Shown here piece by piece: positions 1 to 13,700 of a stretch of 64,000 bases of DNA. The position numbers were made by a program, and so were the translations under genes. This DNA comes from Datnioides undecimradiatus (Eukaryota > Chordata > Actinopteri > Lobotiformes > Datnioididae), in NCBI GenBank assembly GCA_008933995.1, contig WARS01000052.1:5332001-5396000 (forward strand), in the 5' to 3' direction. The notes beneath the pieces were generated by a model, which searched no databases, was not told where the DNA came from, and saw nothing but the letters and a program-made list of their open reading frames with translations. Positions within the stretch are counted from its first letter, which is position 1. Each line of letters begins with the position of its first letter.

Positions 1-1334
<1,334 letters not shown>

Positions 1335-1342
1335 GGGACTAC

Positions 1343-1344
<2 letters not shown>

Positions 1345-1380
<36 letters not shown>
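1345..1380 (+). repeat. (GT)18 microsatellite
   Basis: A perfect GT dinucleotide tract of 36 bases starts 10 nt after the lrrc30 stop codon, so it should be transcribed in the 3' UTR. Confidence 0.97.
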
Positions 1381-1382
<2 letters not shown>

Positions 1383-1835
1383 ATCTGTGGGTGTGAGTTT
1401 AAAAGAGTGTGTGGGATGATGGCACAAGTCTGACCCCTGGCACGTGGACGTCATGCTGCAAGTGCTAGCAGTTAGCACCGATTACATTAAGACAGTATCG
1501 CCCACAACAAATGACCATGACTCAGTATGTTTATTCTTCTTGGTTTTATGTAATGTAAGAGCAGGTTTAAAAAACAGGCAACTGCTGTGTCATGTGTAAA
1601 CATTTGTTAATCCACAGCAAAGGGGTCAGGACATGTCACTCAGCTCACGCAAAAATTCACAGGTCTACATTTGGGGGCTGATTACAGGCCAGCTGATCTT
1701 GTTCGGCCTGTGGCAGTGAGGTAGAAGGTGAGTTCGGCCACGGATCGCCACCCTTACTGTTGCATTCAGGTCACGGGGATCAGGTGTGCAAAGTCAGTGG
1801 AAAGAATGGTGGAGGGGGGCTTAAGATCTGCAAAA

Positions 1836-2282
1836 AATAAATAAATAAGCTGAACAAAACACAACAGGGACTTAGACACTGATTAAATGTTGTTCCACTC
1901 CGTCAGATCAGAGCAGGACTGCTGGATGGCTGCTCCTCTGAGGTTGTCGGGTGTTTTGACACAGACGATTTGAAGCTACGGAAAAAAATAAAACTCACAA
2001 TGCATGATATGACTGACATGAAAAGACTGCATCTCACGATAGAGTAAATGTGGAGCAAATTATTCAGTTAAATTGATTTTAAGGAAACTACTCAGAAAGT
2101 TGAAATTGTACATTTACATGTGGTTATGTCAATTTGGACTGAGTAGCATCCAAATATTGCACATAAAGCAAAAAGAAGCTAAATAACAAATCATCTGTAG
2201 ATCTTTTAACTGATGCTATGATTTCCAATAGCCTCTGTCGCCCTAAAACTGTAACTGTAGTAATGATTTCTGTGTAAATAAA
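1836..2282 (+). other. Candidate polyadenylation signals of lrrc30
   Basis: AATAAA hexamers occur at 1836-1841 and 1840-1845 (overlapping), at 1987-1992 and at 2277-2282. Any of them would give a 3' UTR of about 0.5-1 kb. Which is used cannot be told from sequence alone. Confidence 0.4.
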
Positions 2283-4995
2283 ACTAAAAGGATGCCAGAA
2301 GATCTGTATGGAGAGTTACGTATCACATAATATACCTGATAGTTGAGAACTAATATCCTTGAGTGCAGTAGTTTTCAAAGTTGCTTTGCCTAAGGCAAAT
2401 CAAAGGGCAAGCCAAATATCTGAAGGCAGACCTGTATTCATATCTGTGCAAAATAGCCAAAACTTGAAGATCCTGATAAAACTCTGACTGGGAAAAACAC
2501 AGCGTCATCAGAATATTCCTCCTCTGCAACCCGACTGCAGAGACAAGACTTCTACCACCACTGCAATAATAATGCATGTTTGTCACAAAATCCCGAGCAC
2601 ACCTGGACTTGGCCACAAAGACTGGGAACCACGTCTCTGTGCGCACTCAAATTCAAGAAGTAAAACCTGGAAACTTGACCGTTTAAAGTGTTACAAGTTT
2701 TTTGTGTGTTACAACTGTGGGTTTTATGATGTAAGGCACAAAAGTGGAACTACATTCATTACTTCACACATAAGTTTGTATTAAATCTATTTTACATCCA
2801 TTTTTGTGTCATTTTGTCTCATTGCATTGCCTTTATCTTCTTCGCCCCTCGTTCACCCATACACGCATAAACTCAACAATGTCAGCAAGCTATAGTGAAG
2901 CGATCACCTCAGGTGACTTTTGTGATCAGCGTTTGCTTTTGTGAATCTGGCTCTCAGATAATGCTCAGGGTTGTTTCCTCTTAACAGACGTACATCTCAA
3001 GGTTAGATGGCATGAATAGATTGACCCTCTCTGTAGTATTTTCTCTACAGAGGAGAATTAATTCTTCTATTTGGTAAAATCCTACACACACACATTTATC
3101 TTGCTACTCCTGCAGCTAACATGAAGGTGCTTGCAGTCAAGTAACTTCATCTGGAGCTGCAGCAGCTGTACGGTGTGATGATCGTGACTGTGTAAACGTA
3201 TGCCTACATCTAATATCAGTTATTTTACCAAAAGGTTGCTCCTGTAAATCAAACAGAGTTTTATGTCAACTTGGCTGCTCAGATGTTAATGAGGTTTACA
3301 TGTCGCCACGTTTATGAAGGTCACAAGCATTTTTAACCACTGGTAGTGAAGATTACAGGTGCCATGGAGAAGACAAAAAAGTGACCTCTGTTGGTATGTA
3401 GCCGGAACTACATTTGTCAAAGTAAATACTGAGCTATCCACTCACTCTCTCTTGCTCAGTGTGGTATTCACACACTCATATACACACTAACAACCCACAC
3501 ATTCAAGATAGATGAGCCCCTCCTGAATAAGTCTTTGTCCTAGATAGTGATCATGGGACATGCTGTCAAATAAAGCACCCATAAAAGATATTGCATCAAT
3601 GCGAGTCAGATGACCTGAATTCAGTAAATCAGTGGTCTGCGGTGATGTTACTATTCTAGTGATAAAACAATGCACAGTCACTTTGTCTGCTTGTGTCACT
3701 TGTTAAACATTAAGTGAACATTATATATCAATACAGACGCAAAGATTTTCAACTTAGGGACTAAAAATCTCATTTGAATTCATCGACCAATGCAATACCT
3801 GCAAACAGCCTCTTGTGTGCAGCCAAAGTAAAAACACACTTTAACCACCATGACAATTAATTAAAATGACCCACTGCAGTCTGGCAATCAACCACATCGC
3901 AGTGAACGGTTCACACTCACTAGTGGTCAGCTGTACACCCGGGATCATCCATGACTGCAGTTAGCAGGCTTTGTACGACTTGCTGATCCTACTTAATTGC
4001 CGTGTGCTCCAATAACTTTGCTTTATAATGAGACACTGTGCAAGATATAACAACTGGGTGAGCACAGATTGGCACCCGTGTTCTTCATTCAAAAGGTATT
4101 TTGCATTCATAAGCCAAAGCTTAGAAAACAGTTTGGCATCACCAGCAGCCAGTGACTACCCATAATGAAGGACAGCTAATCAATCTCGCATTGAGCTTTT
4201 GACAATCAAGGTACGGGATAATCACAATGGAATTAAATGACAAAATCACTGTTGTCTGGCAACCACCTAAGGAGAGGCTTAATAAGTCTGTCTGTGAAGT
4301 GCAGTTTAAGTTCTGTGATTTATTCAGTCACACTAAGACTCCTCACATAGGGTGAGGTGATTGGCATATTGACAAACAGCATTATACCGCCACTTATGTC
4401 AATTACTACAAAGTGTTATTTGGCTCATCGTTCTCATGTTGAGGTGAATTAAACTGTCCCTGCAGAGCGAAATATGTAGAGAAATAGATTTGCTGAAGGC
4501 TGACAGTTTCTTCCTGGTGCCAGCTCTCTATGATGAATTGTCAATATCACCTATTCAGTAGGTCAGGATATTGTTCAGAAATCAGCAACAATGAGTCACT
4601 GAAACAGAAGACCACGTTATAACCTTTGAGGCCTAAATATAGAATCTTTTGATCCTGGTCTGGCATCAGTTTTGGAGCCACTTCCTTCCGTCCGTGCTAT
4701 CGAGTGATGTCACAGCTTTTCTGTCTGAGAGCGTGATGAAAGAAAACTCCTGAAAGGTTACTGGAGGGAAAAAAAAGCAAGTGACATGGGCTTGTTTTTG
4801 CTTTCACCACAGATTGAGAAGTACATCCCAAGCAGGTCCAAGCAGGCATGCATCTGCATAAACCCAATAAAAAAGGAATTTAAATGAAATAGTACATCAA
4901 CAGATTGGGTCACTGTAACGTCTGAACATAATGTTGTGATGAAGAGTTTGCGAAAAGAACTAAGCAAGCAGTAGACAAGTCTGCTGTCTATACAG

Positions 4996-5170
4996 TAGTT
5001 AGCCAAAAGTAATGGATAAAAGGTTGATAAATAGAAGAAAGCTAGTGAAAATGGTTGGTAGTTGGCTAAAAGCAATGGATAAACAGCTGATAAGCTAAAG
5101 ATAATACATCAGCGGTTGAAAACTATGGATAAAATGGTTTATAGTACGCTAAAAACAGTGGATGAATGAA
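4996..5170 (+). repeat. Degenerate minisatellite, about 3 units
   Basis: Near-identical starts recur at 4996 (tagttagccaaaagtaatgg), 5059 (tagttggctaaaagcaatgg) and 5142 (tagtacgctaaaaacagtgg). Each is followed by a variant of ATAAAnGGTTGATAA. The spacing is 63 and 83 bases, so the units are diverged and carry indels. No coding potential. Confidence 0.65.
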
Positions 5171-5484
5171 TGTTTGAAATAGATTAGTGTCATATCACCA
5201 GCCTCTGGCACTCTGAGTGGTAATATGAATAAATAAATATACAAACTGACAAACCTGAAGTAACAGTTAAATTGTAGCCTATGGAGAAGGTCTTACAAAA
5301 ATATCAATTTGTAAACCCAGTTTAAAATCAAATCAAACAAACACGTTTAGAACATCATGGGTGGTGTTGATGAAGGGGTACCTTAATGTTATCTGATAGG
5401 AGGCTACCTAGCCCAGACAGTGGGATACTATAATGATACATTTGGAACCACTGAAACACATCCCTCGATCACACACTCCCAAAC

Positions 5485-5528
5485 AAACAAACACACACAC
5501 TCTCTCTCTTTCTCGCTCTCTCTCTCTG
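5485..5528 (+). repeat. CA/CT-rich low-complexity tract
   Basis: A run of CA dinucleotides passes into CT dinucleotides with a few interruptions. It is a polypyrimidine-rich compound microsatellite. Confidence 0.85.
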
Positions 5529-6860
5529 CATCCATGGGTGCAAACAATGATGCTATCCATTCATTCCTCCATCCAATCAGAGGAGTTTTCATTCTCATCA
5601 ATTCCCATGACAGCTCTGTTTAGACTGGTATTCATGCATTCCTGGCAACATAACATTGCAGCCAAGACAATACCTAAAGACCACAAAAAGACATGTGGTG
5701 CTGTGAAATGCCTTAGCCATTGTTCGGTATACTAGAGTAGAAAAACAACAACTGGAACCATATATCCTTGACAACACGAGGTCATTTTAAGACTAAATGT
5801 AGACCCATGTCAATCTGGCTGCATTTTAATTAGCCATCAAAACTGCTTGTACAAGTAAAATCGCCATGCGTGTTTATGCATGCAAAAACAATAAGGGAGT
5901 GACATTGGTTGACTTTGTCATTTGTTGCTTCTCCATCCTATTGTTTGATATTGCTGCCATTGTTTGCACTTGCTGTCTCGGATAAGACTAATTTTGAACA
6001 AATATTTGCATATATTAAAGTAAGTCATCATTATTGATTCATTGAAGCTGAAAAAAAAAATATGTGATGATGCGATATGTTTTGCTAGGTCAACTGATGA
6101 GGTCCTCTTGAATGTCAGCCTGGTCTCCCCCGAACGGGATCAATGTGTGAATTTGACCAGAAAGGACACACAAGGTGAGCTATGATTAAGAATTAGCCGG
6201 CAAAGATTTTAATGAAATACTCCATTAAAAGGCCAAATTAAGATGTCAAGTTGAGAAAAAAGCTAATATGATGTATTTAGTATTGTGATTAATAAAAATT
6301 ACCCAACAGACGGGGCAAATTTCGCAAACAAAACAAAAAAATGCAATCTGGGAAATGTGATATTATTCCTAATGATCTGGTTGAGAAACAATCACATTAC
6401 AAGGTCCATTTAATGGATTTTTTCAGAAGTTGCAGTTTGCTTCTCTGCGGCATTATTATGAATATGATGGCTCAAAATACGTAGCCTACCTAATATATGA
6501 TGTGATAGTTAATGACTTTTCCTTATTTGATGAATTCTGTTTTAAAATGATATTGAACTTAAAACGTTTGCCAGAGAATATGAACACAGTTATAAAACAT
6601 GGTTAAACTGAATTTAAGCGACTTTTACGCAAACAGAAGAAATGTATGTTTGGCCAACCATATTTAATATAACATCTAAAAGGGGACATGTTTATAGATT
6701 TGGTGGGATAACTGTGCTATCTGAATAAGTATGAGTATTTTTGAAGCGTCAGCAAATGTTGAGCGTGAGTTTGCAGCAACTGGAAGGAGGTTATCATGTC
6801 AGTATTTTTCTACATACCCTACAAAAGATGTATTTAAAGTAAAAAAAGGTTGAGTTTGCA

Positions 6861-6878
6861 GTTATTATTATTATTATT
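6861..6878 (+). repeat. (TTA)6 microsatellite
   Basis: Six perfect TTA trinucleotides in intergenic AT-rich sequence about 0.75 kb upstream of the ptprm start codon. Confidence 0.9.
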
Positions 6879-7190
6879 AGCCTAATTTTGACATATATCA
6901 GGGCAAGTATATAGGAGGAGGTAAAGCCAAAGTCACCAAAACACAGCATTAAAGAGCTGCAATTTGTCAGTGTCAGAAATCACTTTATGATAATGTCAGG
7001 ATGATGGTCATCAAATCTATCACAATATCAATGACTATCAATTTTCAATTACCACCTTAAATTAATGATTGGGTGATTGGTGACCCAGGTTAACTGTTGG
7101 CCTGCTACTTCATCTCCATTAACCTCTCCACACCTGGTCCAATAAACGTCAATTTAAGTCAATACAAGTGGCTTTGTTGGCATGACTGCA

Positions 7191-7631
7191 TATAAAACAA
7201 CGCTGCCAAAGCATATTAACACAAACTATACAAGCATCATGCATCACATTTGGAGGCAGGAGGAGGGGACACCTCCGCCTGTCCTCTCACTCACTGGCGG
7301 GGCTCACACACGCCCTCTACCGGCCAGACAGCGCGCACACAGCCGCTGCTCTCCTGGAGCTGCCGGACCACTCAATCCACGCGTAATTCAGGAATCAGGA
7401 CTCACTCACACATTCCTCCTCCAAGTGTGGAGCAAGCCGGCAAGGAGCAGCCGTGTCGGCGACAGTGTCCTCTCACACACCGACAGCACGCAAAGGGACG
7501 GAGGGCAGGGCGAAAACACTTCAGATTTAACACTCCTAAAAAGTATAGGTAGGATTCAAGTTGCAATCAAGAAAGAAGAGTTGCCAGTTAACCCCGCGGC
7601 TCGGGGTTAACGCTACGACGGCGCGGTCGAC
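7191..7631 (+). promoter_or_regulatory. ptprm core promoter and 5' UTR region
   Basis: From about 7260 the sequence becomes GC- and CpG-richer than its surroundings (for example cgcgcac, cgtgtcggcgac, gcgcggtcgac), as expected for a CpG-type vertebrate promoter and leader. A TATAAAA string lies at 7191-7197, but its role is doubtful. No ATG occurs between about 7243 and the start codon at 7632, so the leader is free of upstream start codons over roughly 390 nt. The start site of transcription cannot be fixed from sequence. Confidence 0.5.
7587..7611 (+). promoter_or_regulatory. Perfect hairpin in the ptprm 5' UTR
   Basis: GTTAACCCCG at 7587-7596 and CGGGGTTAAC at 7602-7611 are exact reverse complements around a 5-nt loop (CGGCT). 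The stem ends 20 nt before the start codon. In RNA this is a stable 10-bp stem with six G-C pairs, well placed to hinder scanning ribosomes or to bind a protein. Confidence 0.6.
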
Positions 7632-7704
7632 ATGGATAAAGTTATCAATTGCTTGTTTGCTGCAATTACCCTGCTGTTGTCCGTCCGAGGGGAAGTTTTT
7701 AAAG
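7632..7704 (+). CDS. ptprm: ptprm exon 1: start codon and signal peptide
   Basis: Encodes residues 1-24 plus one base of codon 25. The peptide is a classical signal sequence: a short charged start (MDK), the hydrophobic core [12 protein letters not shown], then RG before EVF. Cleavage after G20 would match human PTPRM (..TAAG/ETF). The ATG has G at -3 and G at +4, a strong context, and is the first ATG of the leader. The donor is AAAG/gtaagg and the intron phase is 1. Confidence 0.9.
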
Positions 7705-10700
7705 GTAAGGAGAATTACCTGGTCATGTTTGCACGTACAGATCATACGCGCAGTCCCGTTTGACACCACAGCGCAGAGAGACGAAGTGGAGGGGAAAGGC
7801 ACTTGAACTCAGTTCGCTCACTATTTTGTTGTCTGATAGTTTAGGCGCATTTTTAAGGCTTTAAGCAACGTTTACGGTGTTATTCGGAGCATATGCGGCG
7901 GCGTGAAAGTAATGTAAGTTATGTGAGGGTGATACTAAAACGTTCACATTTGATTTACAACAATCGGGATGTCACAGTTCGCCGCTACAACGCTGGCGTT
8001 CATCAGTAGTTTGTTCGCACCTTTTGTGCCGCTGTGCGCAACGAGCAGGTGCGCTGCGGCCACCCGAGCAACTCCGCCGCTTTTAATGCCACGATCTGCA
8101 TGACCACAAGTTTAAGAAGTTCATTGTTTGTGTCTAACTTTATCTTGATAAGTTGCTGTCTAATGTGATTAACCTCAAGGGATTCACGCTGCAAAGTGGC
8201 AAAGCATGCGCTCTGTTGGTTGTATTCGGCGAGGCGTTAAGCCAAACGAGACCTACTGTCTTTATTTCACCGTGAACTCCGCGTGAACTTAATTTATAAG
8301 ATCCCAGTGACCATCTAGGCATAGGTTACAGTCACTTTGACTCGCAGAACCCCGCCTAAAATCTTAAATGTGAACTGTACTCGGTGGGCTGAGTTCTGTT
8401 CATCTCAAGTGTGAAGACAATTCAACTTCCATGCATGATATCAAATTCCATTTCATAGATCTCTTCTGTAGTTTATACAAATGACATTTTAAAATGTATG
8501 TTTTTCTTTTTACAATAGAAGTGCCCTACGCTGAAAGAATGGATGGATTCAGAAAATACACTTTGTATTCTTGTACTGTCTGTGTGCAGCCCACGTTCAA
8601 AATCCATTTTAATTCAATTAACTGGTAAAAAGTGAATCAACCTCTCATTTTTCTGAACGGTTTCCCCTGCTTGTGCCGTGTTTTCAGCTGAGAACATATG
8701 CTTCCAGATGTGTCTGAAAAGTGTTTTGCTTTGTCACTTTTCTCTGGAGTTTGACTTCAGGTTTGATGGATTTGTTGTCTCACCGTGCGACTGATTGCTG
8801 ATGCAAACTTCCTCCATATAGATATAAAACACAGCAGTCCTACTCAAATTAATGATATTCATATAGGCGACTTCATTTGCATTAAGTCTATTCAATGCTT
8901 TGTGAAGAGAAAAAAGTTCAGGGATTAGTACCAGATAGTGGTTTGACTTATTAGAATTACTGAAATAATAGTGCAGACTTCCACCTTCTGTGTAATGGCT
9001 GTATTGCCTGAGGGGACTTAACATTCAAAGTCTGATTTAGCCCCTAAAGGGGTCATTTCTGTTGTCTCCACAATGGAATTATCTTAGTGGAAAAAGGCAC
9101 ATTAGCCTATATTCATGCCAATCAATGCATAGACAATGAATGTCCAGTCTGAGGGTGATCCATACTGCCAATACAATTAGAGTTGCTTTTAAAAACTTTA
9201 TAGAGATATGGAGTATTCTGGCCTCATATCTAAATGTGTGTTTGATTTTACATCCTGCTTGCTGTGCGATGTGTGGTGGCTTCAGTTAGAGCCGGGTGCC
9301 GTGGGATTCAACAGACAACTGATGCATTTTTTCACGAGCCTGTTGGGGGCAGCATGGTACACATATAATCTGATACCTAGATGATGAAGTCAAGCTGCTC
9401 AGAGTGGAGGACCACGAGTCGGACACATAGATCAGGATTCAGATGCACTTTGGAAACTATTCATGCCTGCGCTGTGCCAACATTTCAGTTTGATTGCAAC
9501 TCTGATTTAATAAAACAACTTAGCTGCTAAATAAATCCATTTTTTGTTTTATTTATGGGTCTCCACTTTCTTTGAATAGCTCTTTTTTTCATATCAGGGG
9601 TCTTTTTTACAGAGAACTGGCATATTCAGAGAGTATGTATTAAAGCGCTTCATGGTAAATAAACAGCTTTTATCAAGCAGTGTGAATGCTGGGGGTCAAT
9701 TTTAGTGACTGGAAACTCCCTTACCCTGAAGCTCAAAGTATTCCCAGTCCATTTCTGTGTGTGGTTCATCAGTCTTGGCCGTTGGCAACCTCAGGACTGA
9801 GAGATTTATTGAAGTGGGCTGCACTGCAGGGCTCCCAGTGGTGCCGAAACCATCGATAAATGTGCTTCTAATTGCATGAGTGTGTGTGTAAATATGTAAA
9901 CCAGGAAGAAATCAATTGGATGTGTGTTCCTTCCCCTGGCTTGGTGACGGATTAGCCACACGCGGATGGAGAGGTAGAGGCTAAATACGAGCCCGTGCAC
10001 GCGGCCCGAGACATTTGTTATGGAGAGTATGTGATAACAGCTCATGTGATAATTAGATCACTGAGGTAACCAGAGTACCAGTCTACTTCAGTACACAGCA
10101 TTAGCGCCTTGTGACTCTGCAGCCTCAATTCGATCACAGAGAACAGTCCTTTGCAAGTCTTTTAATTTACTCATAGAAAAAAAAAAAAAAAACACCTCCA
10201 TAATCAGGATCACACTGTATCAGTTTCATCTCCTTCCTTTGTGAACTTGTTTATGCACCTGGTTGTCTGCTCTCAGTGGCATGGTGCAGATGAACTGCTC
10301 TTTTGTTGTTTTTTTACCCCCCCCCCCCGCATTCACAATGCCCACTGGATGCTCCAGGTTCAGAGAGAAAGCAAAAAAAACCAAAACAGCACTATAAATC
10401 ACTTGTTGTGTATGGCCAGTGCTTCTGTTTTCTACATTATGAGGACAGCTTTTTTTTCCTAGAAGGCCTGGCCTTTGATATCTATACTCCGTCTTTTGAC
10501 CGAGCACATTAAATTCCAGGGAGCAGTGCGCTTTGTTATGTTTACCACCTTTTCCAGCAGCCATAAAACCTGCCTCGTTTTCTGATAGGGGTGAGCCGTG
10601 TGTTGAGAATAATGCCCATGCTCGGAGTGTAGCGCTGTAGTTTGTCATTGCAGAGTGACTGCTGCTGATAGTGTCCTGGTTGACCGATCCTGATTGCCAT

Positions 10701-13700
10701 CCAAGCTGTGACTAAGGAGTAAAACAACACATTGGCTGCTTGGGAAGATAAACAGCACTTCATTTGAAGTCTGGCAATAATTTAGATAGTTTTTCACTCA
10801 TGAAATGTTTCTCTTTTTCCTTTTTTTCCCCCTCTCCCAGCTGACTCAGATTTAATAGAGACTTTTCCGAAAGGTGTCCTGAAGGGTGGCAGTTTCCTTT
10901 GTGTGAGCCAGTGGAGAATGAAATTAAATATGCATGTGATTTTTTTTTTTTTTTTTTTTTTTGATGGCTTCAACCAATGTTCGAGGAGAAAAAAAAAGCT
11001 CTGTAGTGATTGATGATAGTACAAAGCAGAAAGTGAGGTGTCTACATTCTTCTGTAACTTTGCTTTTCAGACACTTTATATTATGATGATAATGAAGGCG
11101 GTGGAAACACATGGATTTACTGAAGCTGTTCAAACACTGCGGGCACATGCGTGACTTCCCAGAAAAGGGTCTGCTGAGTTTGTCAGCCAGGCTGTCTTAA
11201 GACTTATTACAGCTCATATTTTAAAATCTAAACTTTCAGAAAATGTAATATTAGGTAAAGCTGTATATTCTTTGACCGTTTCATGCTTCATGTCATTAGG
11301 CTGACGGGAGTATTATCCATTTTTCTCTAGTATAGAGATCCAGTGCGATGTGTATGTGACCTTAGTACTTTATTTAAAAAAGTATCTGGCCCATCAGTAT
11401 CTTAGCTTTACTACCCATAACAGCGAACATTGCAGTGCCTAAAGGGAAATTTTCATCCAGAACAGTAAGTCTGCTATCTGAAGCATCAACAGAAGCTGAT
11501 GTCAGTCCGTCCAAATCAAACATCAGGACGTTTTTTTTTTTCTCGAGAAAGCCGTTATATAAGAGAAAAATATTCAGATTTTGTTATCCTCATCAGACCT
11601 ATTAAATCAGAATAACAAAACATGTTGCATTTGGAGTAAAGGGCACACAGCTTGACACATTATTCAGCTTTGTTTCATTGGGAAAAGTCAGCATCTGTTC
11701 TCTGGAAGTTGCCACAAGGCATTCTTGGAAATGTAGGAAACCAGTAAGTAATAGATAAGGGAGGTTGAGGAAAAGTCAACACACCAAAAGAAGTAAACAG
11801 CACTTCATCACAAAAGAAGTCTTGATACAGCTTTAACATTGCAGATTGATGATGCACGGGAGTGCAGGGGTAACCAAGGGCGGACTTCTCCATCAATTTA
11901 GGCGGCAGGTAACAGAACTGGTGCGGGGATTGAATCGGGCAAGAACCTGTCCTATTCAAACTTTTATCATTTGCAGCATTTGCTACATTTGAAAGAGGAC
12001 GTCAAGTCAATTTGTTAGATGTCGGGGTCACTTGAATGGAAAGTTCATTCTGCTTGCATAGAGACTCTTCTTTGTTTCAGTACTCGAGCACAGGCGATTT
12101 AAAACGACTCTGAGGTTAAAGCACTGACTCTCAGCTTGTATTTAATTTAGGGGCACAGACAGTGATTGGATAAGTTAACATGAACCCAAAAGTTGTCACA
12201 TTTTATTCTTGAACTACAAAGCAATTGCAGAGGTGCTCTCAAAGTCATTTTATTATGCGAGGCAAAAATGTCAGTTTCCAGTTAATTGTCTGTTTAGACA
12301 AGCAGGTGTGATGGATCTGGTTTTACCTTTTCTGGCCCAATGAAGACCCTGGGAGGCTGAAACTGGTCTTTGTTTTAAACTAATTTCCTTCTGCTTCTAT
12401 TTCCAGTCTGTGGTGTGGTCCTTACTCTTTAATATCACTGCTAACAACACACTGTCTGCCTATGACTTGTAGCCACAGTGCAAGTTTGTTTACTTTGCCT
12501 CTTGTTCCCTACGGTGCACCACACCCCCTCCAGCCAGCTGTGATGAAAAGGAGCATTTCTGATATTTCCCCAAAGACAACAATATATTTTAAAAAACACA
12601 TTATTTTAGCCTGCAAAAAGTAGATAAAAATGTATCTCAGCTGGACTGGTTATATCACTCTTTGTCATTCTTTGCCTAAAAGTGTATAAATAATCTGTTT
12701 TTTCATCATCTTTAATATTTTAGTTCTGAATCTTCTCCGTGCATTGACCCCCAGACATCAGCTGACTCTTCAGTAACCTTCAGTCTGGTCTTCGGCGAAT
12801 GTGAAACACATGATAATTTAGACCAGAGAGTCAGATGACTGACCTGGCTGGTCAATAACATTCCACTGTTGACCAGAAAAAAGCTCCTTTGGAGTTTTCA
12901 CTGTATGTTTAGGATCATTGTCCTGCTGTGCTGTCAAAGATTTGTGGATTTTGAATAAAAAGGCTGTGATTTCACTTACATTAAAGTTCAATTTAGGCCT
13001 TAAAGCTTAAATTAAAGCTGAAAGTGCTTGGAAATGAAACAATGACCATAAGGTCAAAGTGCTGGAGTAAAGAGCCAACGTAACAACAAACATGTGACTG
13101 TCCAAACACTCATGTGCTGCGCTGTAAGTGTGTAAATTGGTTAAGCTCTGGCCTATCACTGGCACTTTCAAGCAAAATAAAGTGAGTAAAAATCTTGGAA
13201 CCTAAAAGTCTACCAATATGATCATCATCTTCATATCCCCGGAGTGCCACTCCACATTCAATCATTAGCTGTTGATTTGCAAGTGATTTTATTTACATTC
13301 TTGAGAGGCAGTAATAGTTTGAAGTTCATTCTCGAGGCGGCTGATGTGGCTATGTTATCTGGGAGCTCTGCAACGGAATGATAATTGGCCTTGAGATGTG
13401 ACTGTGTGAAGGATGCTGGACAAACAGAGCTGCTCTAATTATACACAGCTCCTTCTTCAAATGAAGAGGATAAAAGCTAATGAATCGCACACAGGCCAGC
13501 ACAGGGGCTGCCTAATGAAGAGAGAGTGAGAGACAGAGGGGGGAGTGTTTGTAAGAGAGAGAAAGTGTTTGTGTGTCTAAGGCATGCTCGAACAATTCTG
13601 TGATCTCATCACCATGTCTTAAAAAAAAAACAAAAAACAACCCTCGGTGGAAAAACAACAACTTACTATGCAGCGGATCATGTTTACAGAAGTCTGCATT

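Larger units (their letters stand above)
1381..7190. other. Intergenic region between lrrc30 and ptprm
   Basis: About 5.8 kb of AT-rich sequence without a supportable gene; the ORFs are short, lack recognisable domains and are not conserved in any way I can see. It contains the lrrc30 3' UTR signals, a degenerate minisatellite near 5 kb, a CA/CT-rich low-complexity tract (5485-5528) and a (TTA)6 tract (6861-6878). The rest is unremarkable by eye. Confidence 0.7.

Noticed and set aside
7191-7197. TATAAAA as the definite ptprm TATA box
   Set aside because: It would place the start upstream of two ATGs in AT-rich DNA. The CpG-rich segment further on is a more likely start region, so it is kept only as a possibility.
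11660-11960. Possible further dispersed repeat (gccacaaggcattcttggaaatg)
   Set aside because: The resemblance to remembered fish repeats is too faint to support a call without a repeat library search.
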